Below are positions 58,500 through 64,000 of a stretch of 64,000 nt of DNA, piece after piece. A program made the translations under genes and the position numbers. Position 1 is the first letter of the stretch. Every line of letters starts with the position of its first letter. Origin of the DNA: Halorarius halobius (lineage in GTDB: Archaea > Halobacteriota > Halobacteria > Halobacteriales > Haloarculaceae); the NCBI RefSeq assembly GCF_024298865.1, contig NZ_CP101161.1, positions 111,227 through 175,226 of the forward strand, written 5' to 3'. Under the pieces are notes generated by a model, which was not told the DNA's origin, did not search any database, and worked only from the letters and a program-made list of their open reading frames with translations.

Positions 58500-59719
58500 C
58501 GTTCTAACTCCGTGATGTCGGTCAGGTCCTCGCGGCGCGCGACGAGTCGGTCGTCGCCGCCGTCCAGCGCGACCACCGCCGGGCGGGGCCGCGAGTTGTA
58601 GTTCGACGCCATCTCGTAGCCGTACGCGCCCGCGTTGCCGACCGCGAGGTGGTCGCCCCGTTCCGGGGCGGCCAGCGGCCGGTCGCGCGCGAGCACGTCC
58701 GCCGTTTCGCACACCGGGCCGGCGAGTTCGACCGACTCGGTCGGGCGGTCGTCGGCGTCGGGCGCGAGCGAGCGCACCGCGTGGTAGGCGTCGTACAGCG
58801 CCGGCCGGAGCAGGGTCGTCATCCCCGCGTCGATGCCGACGACCGTGGTCTCGGGCGTCTCCTTCACCGTGTTGACGGTCGAGAGCAGGACGCCCGCGTC
58901 CGCGACGAAGTAGCGACCCGGTTCGATGGCGAGGCGGGCGTCTACCTCGCCCAGTGCGTCGCGGGTCGCGTCCGCGACCCTGTCCAGGTCCAGCGGCGGT
59001 TCCGTCTCGCGGTAGGGGACGCCGAACCCGCCGCCGACGGCGACGAACTCCAGGTCGCCGACCTCGCGGGCCAACTCGCCCATCCGCGAGACGAGTTCTC
59101 GGTGGGCCGCGAGGTCGTCGCCCGAGATGCCGCTCCCGGCGTGGGCGTGGATACCGACGACCTCCCCCACCTCGCGGGCCGCGTCGACCACCTCCCCCGC
59201 GCGGTCGTAGGGGACGCCGAACTTCGGCTCCGCGCCGGTCGACACCTTCGCGTGGTGGCCCGCCCCCACGCCGGGGTTGACGCGGACGCAGAGCCGCCCC
59301 TCGTAGCCGCGCTCCGCGAGGCGGTCGAGCGTGTCGCGGGCGCCCACGGTGACCACGATGTCGTGGGCGCGGCCCACCTCCCCGATGTAATCGAGGTCGC
59401 GGTCGGGGGGGTTGACCGCCGTGTAGCGGATTCGTTCGCCGGGGAAGCCGGCGTCGAGCGCGCGCTTCACCTCGCCCGCGGCCGCACACTCGGCGTCGAC
59501 CCCCTCGGCTTCGAGCGTTTCGAGCACCGCGCGGGTCGTGTTCGCCTTCACCGCGTAGGCGACGTCGGCGTCGGGGAACGCCCCCCGGAGACGGGTGGCG
59601 TTCTCCCGGACGCGGTTCAAATCGAGGACGTAGGTGGGCGTGGCGTGGCGGTCCGCGAGGTCCCGCAGGCGCTCGGCGTTCCAGTCCGCGAGCCGGCGCA
59701 CCGCGGGGTCGTCGCTCAT
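58493..59719 (-). CDS. lysA: Diaminopimelate decarboxylase
   Basis: 408 aa. PLP Lys58 in AYAVKANTT; GIHAHAGSGI for the PLP phosphate; CETADVLA (catalytic Cys from the partner subunit) and NAGAYGYEMASNYNSRPRPA. Final step, meso-diaminopimelate to L-lysine. Note that its 7-nt overlap with dapF and 4-nt overlap with dapD imply ordered translation. Confidence 0.95.
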   Translation of the reverse strand: MSDDPAVRRLADWNAERLRDLADRHATPTYVLDLNRVRENATRLRGAFPDADVAYAVKANTTRAVLETLEAEGVDAECAAAGEVKRALDAGFPGERIRYTAVNPPDRDLDYIGEVGRAHDIVVTVGARDTLDRLAERGYEGRLCVRVNPGVGAGHHAKVSTGAEPKFGVPYDRAGEVVDAAREVGEVVGIHAHAGSGISGDDLAAHRELVSRMGELAREVGDLEFVAVGGGFGVPYRETEPPLDLDRVADATRDALGEVDARLAIEPGRYFVADAGVLLSTVNTVKETPETTVVGIDAGMTTLLRPALYDAYHAVRSLAPDADDRPTESVELAGPVCETADVLARDRPLAAPERGDHLAVGNAGAYGYEMASNYNSRPRPAVVALDGGDDRLVARREDLTDITELERW

Positions 59720-60546
59720 TCGCGCAGTGCCTCCTCCCGCTGGGTCGCTTCGAGGGTGTCCTCCTCGACGTGGGTTGCGACGACCGCGGGCTTGTAGGCG
59801 CCGCCCTCGAACAACTCGTGGTCGCCGACGCTCGACTCGACGTAGCGGATGAACGCCCGGCGCTCGGGCGGCAGGTGGCCGTAGACGATTTCCTCCTCGA
59901 CGAGGTCGTAGACGGGGATGCGGGGCGTCAGCAGGGTGTTCTCCCCGACGACGCTGTCCTCGCCGACGACGAACCCCGAGGTGACCCGACAGCCTGCGCC
60001 CAGCGAGACGCCGTCCTCGACGACGACGGGTGCGTCCTCGACGGGTTCGAGCACGCCGCCGACGAGCGTGTTCGCGCCGAGTTTCACGTTCTCGCCTATC
60101 TGCGCACAGGAGCCGACGGTGTCACAGGAGTCGACGAGCGTGCCGTCGCCGACGTGCGCGCCGATGTTGACGAAACTTGGCGACATCATGATGGCGTCGC
60201 TCCCGACGTACGCGCCTCGGCGCACGACCGTCCCGTCCGGCGTGTTGCGGGTGCCACGTCCCGGCAGGTCGTCCGTCCGTCGCAGGGGGAGCACGTCGTG
60301 GTACGTCACGTCGCCGTACTCGTGGGCGGCGATGTCGCGCAGGCCGAAGTTGAGCAGGATGCCCTCCTTCACCCAGTCGTTGGCGGTCCACTCGCCGCCG
60401 GACTTCTCGGCGGCGCGCACCTCGCCCGCCTCCAGCGCGTCGAGGAACTCACCGAGGACGGCGTAGTCGTCCTCGGTCGTGTCCTCGGCGGAGAGGCCGT
60501 TCTGGTAGCGGTGCCACAGGTCTCGTACGTCGGATTGAAGCGTCAT
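59716..60546 (-). CDS. dapD: Tetrahydrodipicolinate N-succinyltransferase
   Basis: 276 aa. Left-handed beta-helix of hexapeptide repeats (FVNIGAHVGDGTLVDSCDTV, GENVKLGANTLVGGVLEPVE). N-terminal helical region RTDDLPGRGTRNTPDGTVVR. It transfers succinyl from succinyl-CoA to tetrahydrodipicolinate, which defines the succinylase branch of lysine synthesis. Overlaps dapB and lysA by 4 nt each. Confidence 0.92.
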   Translation of the reverse strand: MTLQSDVRDLWHRYQNGLSAEDTTEDDYAVLGEFLDALEAGEVRAAEKSGGEWTANDWVKEGILLNFGLRDIAAHEYGDVTYHDVLPLRRTDDLPGRGTRNTPDGTVVRRGAYVGSDAIMMSPSFVNIGAHVGDGTLVDSCDTVGSCAQIGENVKLGANTLVGGVLEPVEDAPVVVEDGVSLGAGCRVTSGFVVGEDSVVGENTLLTPRIPVYDLVEEEIVYGHLPPERRAFIRYVESSVGDHELFEGGAYKPAVVATHVEEDTLEATQREEALRE

Positions 60547-61277
60547 GCCAACACCTCACTGAACTCGTAGGACCCGGCCTCACGGCCGGCCAGCCACTCG
60601 GCGGCGTCGACCGCGCCGGCCGCGAACACGCGCCGCGACTCCGCGCGGTGCGTGAGCGAGAGCACCTCGTCGTCGCCCGCCAGCGTCACCTCGTGTTCGC
60701 CGCGGACGGTGCCCGCTCGGCGGACGTGGACCCCGACCTCGCCGGGATCGCGCTCGTGGTGGCCCTCGCGTCCGTACACGCGTTCGAGTGCGTCCTCCCG
60801 TGCCGAGTCGATTTCGTCCAGGACAGTTGTTGCCGTCCCGGAGGGGGCGTCGCGCTTCCCGCTGTGGTGGGTCTCGGTCACCTCGACGTCGTACTCGGGG
60901 AGCGCCTCGACGCCGGCACGGACCACGCGCAGCAGCGCCTGCACGCCCTTGGCGAAGTTCGACGCGCGCAGCAGGGGCACCTGCTCGGCGGCGTCCGCGA
61001 GCGCGTCCAGTTGCGCGTCGTCGAACCCCGTGGTGCCGACGACGACCGGGGTGCCGGTCTCGGCGGCCGCGCCGACGTGCTCGACCGTCGCCTCGGGGAC
61101 GGTGAAGTCCACGAGGACGTCGGCCTCCTCGCGGAGCAGGGCGTCCAGTTCCGCGCGGTCACGCTGGTCGCCCTCGGGGTCGCGTGACACCGGGAGGACG
61201 GTGTGGCCCCGGCTCTCGGCCTCGGCGACGACCTCGCGCCCGGTCCGGCCCGTGGCGCCGGCGACGGCGACTCTCAC
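60543..61277 (-). CDS. dapB: 4-hydroxy-tetrahydrodipicolinate reductase
   Basis: 244 aa. NAD(P)-binding AGATGRTGREVV at residues 7-18; catalytic ETHHSGKRDAPSGTA (about residues 139-153) with His/Lys; C-terminal SFTHRAESRRVF-like region (LSLTHRAESRRVFAAGAV). Reduces hydroxy-tetrahydrodipicolinate. Overlaps dapA and dapD by 4 nt. Confidence 0.93.
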   Translation of the reverse strand: MRVAVAGATGRTGREVVAEAESRGHTVLPVSRDPEGDQRDRAELDALLREEADVLVDFTVPEATVEHVGAAAETGTPVVVGTTGFDDAQLDALADAAEQVPLLRASNFAKGVQALLRVVRAGVEALPEYDVEVTETHHSGKRDAPSGTATTVLDEIDSAREDALERVYGREGHHERDPGEVGVHVRRAGTVRGEHEVTLAGDDEVLSLTHRAESRRVFAAGAVDAAEWLAGREAGSYEFSEVLA

Positions 61278-62173
61278 GCTTCGGGTGCCGCCGCGTCCAG
61301 TTCGCTCAGTACCTCGCGCAGGCGGTCGAGGTTCTCCTCGCCCATCCGCGACAGCGGCGAGCGCATCGTCGCGGGCATGTGCCCGCGGATGGCCAGCGCC
61401 TCCTTCACGGGGATGGGGTTCGACTCGATGAACAGCGCGCGGAACAGCGGGCCGAGTTCGTAGTGGAGTTCCCGGGCGGCCGCGTAGTCGCCGTCGAGCG
61501 CGTGCTCGACCATCCGGCTGGTCCGCTCGGGTTCGACGTTGCCCGCCACCGAGATGGTGCCCGTCCCGCCCATCGACATGATGGGGAGGGTCAACTGGTC
61601 GTCGCCCGAGAGGACCGTGAAGTTCTCGTCGGCGGTCCGCTCGACGACTTCGGCGACCCGGTTCAGGTCGCCCGAGGCGGCCTTGTAGCCGACGACGTTC
61701 TCGTGGCCCGCGAGGTTCACGGCCGTCTGGACGGCGATGTTGCGGCCCGTGCGGCTCGGAACGTTGTAGATTATCTGCGGCAGGTCGACGGCATCTGCGA
61801 CGGTCCGGAAGTGGTTCTCCATCCCGGCTGGTTCGGGCTTGTTGTAGTACGGCGAGATGAGCAGCAGGCCGTCGGCGCCCGCGTCGGCCGCCCGCTCGGA
61901 CAGTTCCAGCGCCTCGCGGGTGTTGTTGGAGCCCGAGCCAGCGACGACCGGAACCGAGTCGACGGCGTCGACGGTTGCCTCGATGACCTCGACGTGTTCG
62001 TCGTGGGTCATGGTCGCGGACTCGCCGGTGGTGCCGACGGGGACGATGCCGTGGACGCCGCCGCGTTCGAGGCGGCGGACGTTCTCGCGCAGGGTCTCGA
62101 AGTCGATGCTCCCGTCGTCGTGGAAGGGGGTCGTCAGCGCCGGGAAGACGCCGGCGAAGGTGTCGTGTGTCAT
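61274..62173 (-). CDS. dapA: 4-hydroxy-tetrahydrodipicolinate synthase
   Basis: 299 aa. TIM-barrel with Schiff-base Lys in VVGYKAASGDL (about residue 162); catalytic Tyr/Thr in VGTTGESATM and YNVPSRTG; substrate Arg. First committed step, pyruvate plus aspartate semialdehyde. First gene of the operon dapA-dapB-dapD-lysA-dapF-dapE-EEP; the aminotransferase DapC, Asd and LysC must be elsewhere. The upstream 350-bp gap contains perfect dyads. Confidence 0.95.
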   Translation of the reverse strand: MTHDTFAGVFPALTTPFHDDGSIDFETLRENVRRLERGGVHGIVPVGTTGESATMTHDEHVEVIEATVDAVDSVPVVAGSGSNNTREALELSERAADAGADGLLLISPYYNKPEPAGMENHFRTVADAVDLPQIIYNVPSRTGRNIAVQTAVNLAGHENVVGYKAASGDLNRVAEVVERTADENFTVLSGDDQLTLPIMSMGGTGTISVAGNVEPERTSRMVEHALDGDYAAARELHYELGPLFRALFIESNPIPVKEALAIRGHMPATMRSPLSRMGEENLDRLREVLSELDAAAPEA

Positions 62174-62523
62174 GTGCGTGTGGCTGTGGTGTCGATGTAG
62201 TTCGAAGGCGATGCCCAGGATGGCCCGCGACGAGACGCCACGCTCGCCGGGAGCCGTCTACGGGCGTTTGCCTTTCGAGAAACGGCCGTCACACCGGTCG
62301 CTCGTCGGCGGCCGACCGAGTGTGACTGGGTTCATGTGCGTCAAACTGCGACGCGCGGACTTAGGCGTTGCGTCCGTCGGGGAAGTTTGCCTCGGGCGTC
62401 GGGACGAACAACTGACTCGTCCCGACGAACGGACGAGTGGGCCGGCCCGGGGGCGACCGGCCCGCCGACGACTGGGACACCGTCTAGCGACACCCTTTCA
62501 AAGAGAGCCGAAACAGTTGGAGT
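62174..62523. other. 350-bp divergent intergenic region upstream of dapA and the NYN gene
   Basis: No credible coding frame. Contains an 11-bp perfect dyad (62397-62427), a second 7-bp dyad gggccgg/ccggccc (62439-62445 and 62457-62463), and a TATA-like tttcaaa (62496-62502) 22-28 bp from the NYN ATG. The minus-strand promoter for dapA is not clear; a weak candidate lies around 62204-62212. Lysine-linked regulation of dapA could map here. Confidence 0.45.
62397..62427. repeat. 11-bp perfect inverted repeat in the dapA/NYN gap
   Basis: Cgtcgggacga (62397-62407) and tcgtcccgacg (62417-62427) separated by 9 nt (acaactgac). It is a candidate operator or RNA hairpin; it lies 80-100 bp upstream of the NYN TATA-like box and more than 220 bp upstream of dapA. 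Confidence 0.5.
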
Positions 62524-63021
62524 ATGCCACCGCTCCACGGGAGCCAGCGGGTCGCCGTTCTGGCGGACTCGCAGAACCTCTATCACACCGCCCACAGCCT
62601 CTACTCGCGGAACGTCGACTACACCGGCCTGCTCGACACCGCCGTACAGGAACGCGAACTCGTCCGGGCCATCGCGTACGTCATCCGCGCGGACAGTCCG
62701 GAGGAGGAGCGGTTCTTCGAGGCGCTCCGCGACATCGGCTTCGAGACGAAGATAAAGGACATCAAGACGTTCGGCGACGGCTCGAAGAAGGCCGACTGGG
62801 ACGTCGGGATGGTGCTCGACGCCGTCACCCTCGGCGAGCACGTCGACGTGGTCGCGCTCTGTTCGGGCGACGGCGACTTCTCGCGGCTCTGCTCGCATCT
62901 GCGCCACCAGGGCGTCCGCGTCGAGGTGTTCGGCTTCGGCGAGTCGAGCGCCGAGGAGCTCCGGGACGCGGCCGACTCGTTCATCGACATGAGCGAGAAC
63001 CCCGACCAGTTCCTGCTATAG
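62524..63021 (+). CDS. NYN-domain (PIN-like) ribonuclease-fold protein
   Basis: 165 aa. LabA/DUF88-type NYN fold: RVAVLADSQNLYHTAHSLYS (residues 9-28) with the Asp-x-x-Asn catalytic start, KKADWDVGMVLDAVTLGEHV with the middle Asp, VVALCSGDGDFSRLCSHLRH with the SGDGDF acidic motif. NYN proteins are metal-dependent RNases or regulators in RNA turnover. It stands alone with the TATA-like box noted; its stop overlaps the convergent PRTase stop by 6 nt. Confidence 0.88.
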   Translation: MPPLHGSQRVAVLADSQNLYHTAHSLYSRNVDYTGLLDTAVQERELVRAIAYVIRADSPEEERFFEALRDIGFETKIKDIKTFGDGSKKADWDVGMVLDAVTLGEHVDVVALCSGDGDFSRLCSHLRHQGVRVEVFGFGESSAEELRDAADSFIDMSENPDQFLL

Positions 63022-63624
63022 GTACGCCAGCGCCGCCTCGTCGGGAACCTGCCGGAAGTCGCGGTAGTGGGCGCCGACCGCCCCGAACGAGAACGGTTCC
63101 TCCAGCGCGATTACGCGGTCGGCCTCCTCGCGGAGCCGGTCGAGAGTGTCTGGCGGGCCGACGGGCACCGCGAGCGTGACGTGGGCGGCGCCCGCCTCGC
63201 GCACCCGCCGCAGGCAGGCGGCCGTCGTCGCGCCCGTGGCGACGCCGTCGTCGACGACGACGACGCGTTTGCCCGCGAGGTCGATGCCCTGGCGGTAGCG
63301 GTCGGCCTTCTCGCGAGCGCGGGCGGCCTCGGCGTCGCGCTCGGCGTCGAGGTAGTCGTCGCTCACCCCGAGTTGCGCCACGAGGTCGTCGTTCACCCAG
63401 AGGGTGCCGTCGTCAGCGACGGCGCCGACCGCGAGCTCCGGGTTGCCGGGCGCGCCGAGTTTCCGCGCGACCACCACGTCCAGCGGCGCGCCGAGCGCGT
63501 CCGCGACGGGCCGAGCGACCGGGAGTCCGCCCCGCGGTATCGCCAGCACCACGTCCGCCTCGACGCCCGCCTCGCGGAGATGCTCTGCCAGCCGTTCGCC
63601 CGCATCGGTGCGGTCCTCGAACAT
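63016..63624 (-). CDS. Phosphoribosyltransferase family protein
   Basis: 202 aa. PRPP motif RVVVVDDGVATGATTAACLR (about residues 120-139); N-terminal AIPRGGLPVARPVADALGAP. This resembles putative PRTases fused elsewhere to dienelactone hydrolase; the substrate is unknown. Distinct from the PRTase at 18231-18926, which has the IIDDIADTGGS form and a winged-helix tail. Confidence 0.85.
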   Translation of the reverse strand: MFEDRTDAGERLAEHLREAGVEADVVLAIPRGGLPVARPVADALGAPLDVVVARKLGAPGNPELAVGAVADDGTLWVNDDLVAQLGVSDDYLDAERDAEAARAREKADRYRQGIDLAGKRVVVVDDGVATGATTAACLRRVREAGAAHVTLAVPVGPPDTLDRLREEADRVIALEEPFSFGAVGAHYRDFRQVPDEAALAYL

Positions 63625-63719
63625 GGCGTCGAACTTCGACGCGCAGGGGCAAAACGTTCACCTCGGCAAGAGAAGGTGGGTCGGAGACGCCGGCCGCCGG
63701 TCGGTGCTCGGTGACGGAG

Positions 63720-64000
63720 CTACAGGTCGTCGACCAGTTCGGCGCCGAGCCCCGTGTAGCCCGGGGGCGTCAGCGCCCGCAGTTCCTCGCGGACCGATTC
63801 GTCGACGTCGAGGTCGTCGAACAACTCGCGGAAGTCGTCGAGCGAGGCGCGCTGGCCTCGCGTCAAGGCCTTGATGCGCTCGTAGGCGTCCTCGTGGCCC
63901 TCCCGGCGCAGAATCGTCTGGACCGCCTCGCCGATGACCTCGGGGTTCGATTCGAGGTCATCGCGCATCACCTGCTCGTTGGGGGTGACCTTCCCGAGGC
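63720..64000 (-). CDS. purB: Adenylosuccinate lyase, C-terminal part, runs off the window
   Basis: The minus-strand frame reads from the window edge to a stop at 63720 (about 93 codons). It has VTPNEQVMRDDLESN then EVIGEAVQTILRREGHEDAY and a C-terminal LTPPGYTGLGAELVDDL, the PurB C-terminal helical domain (domain 3) of the archaeal form. PurB makes fumarate and AMP or AICAR in purine synthesis. The active-site Ser loop lies beyond the edge. Confidence 0.85.
   Translation of the reverse strand, partial: LGKVTPNEQVMRDDLESNPEVIGEAVQTILRREGHEDAYERIKALTRGQRASLDDFRELFDDLDVDESVREELRALTPPGYTGLGAELVDDL

Noticed and set aside
57639..59489. 616-residue minus-strand frame
   Set aside because: The real dapF begins at ATG 58499; the N-terminal extension is antisense/out-of-frame lysA.
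62174..62523. tRNA or small RNA gene in the dapA/NYN gap
   Set aside because: No T-arm (GTTCRA) or acceptor pairing; only the dyads are supported.
1..64000. CRISPR arrays, insertion sequences, prophage or rRNA
   Set aside because: No repeat-spacer periodicity, transposase, integrase or rRNA segment was seen on reading both strands; every large frame belongs to a cellular family or shadows one.

Overview
The window is a gene-dense stretch of a high-GC (about 70%) haloarchaeal chromosome (class Halobacteria; I cannot fix the genus). The proteins are strongly acidic. Archaeal hallmarks are present: a CetZ-type tubulin homologue, a thermosome subunit, membrane-anchored LonB, transcription factor S, NAC, archaeal MetG and GatB, and many families known mainly from haloarchaea. 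Most starts have a TATA-like element 24-34 bp upstream of ATG/GTG, the layout of leaderless haloarchaeal transcripts, and I used this to choose starts. No rRNA, tRNA, CRISPR array, insertion sequence or prophage was recognised, so this looks like core chromosome.

Layout: 1-4.4 kb, the 5' part of a type II/IV secretion ATPase with two accessory genes, divergent from cetZ, then an alkaline-phosphatase-fold hydrolase and a microprotein. 4.6-9.1 kb, a membrane protein, a secreted subtilase, a membrane-anchored HTH regulator and gatB. 9.2-14.5 kb, a chromosome-organisation operon (coiled-coil protein, smc, scpA) and a microprotein. 14.5-25.8 kb, mtnP, DUF547, a UbiA prenyltransferase, a phosphoribosyltransferase, a deaminase, a PhzF-like protein, ppsA, a putative PD-(D/E)XK-like DUF5787 protein, glutaredoxin, Nudix and a Cys-less MGMT-like protein. 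25.8-34.7 kb, CPBP protease/lonB, NMN adenylyltransferase/SAM hydrolase, an APC permease pair, surE and a thermosome subunit. 34.9-43.5 kb, an amidohydrolase, glycosyltransferase, methyltransferase, MBL hydrolase, small regulators, and an NfeD/SPFH pair. 43.5-53.5 kb, metG, membrane proteins, mfnA, a lipoprotein, enoyl-CoA hydratase, an MFS transporter and two tandem TFS genes. 53.6-55.4 kb, a TrmI-like methyltransferase, NAC and a PUA protein. 55.5-62.2 kb, a contiguous overlapping operon dapA-dapB-dapD-lysA-dapF-dapE for lysine by the succinylase route, ending in an exported EEP-family hydrolase. 62.5-64 kb, a NYN-domain protein, a phosphoribosyltransferase and the 3' end of purB.

The observations I rate most worth a second look are: (i) two copies of a short structured element (25782-25822 and 54807-54845) with the same loop but compensatory changes in the stem; (ii) tandem TFS genes of which the first lacks the acidic Asp-Glu of the cleavage hairpin; (iii) the DUF5787 protein with an ExK motif and a Cys-rich tail; and (iv) operator-like dyads at the lonB, metG and dapA/NYN promoters.
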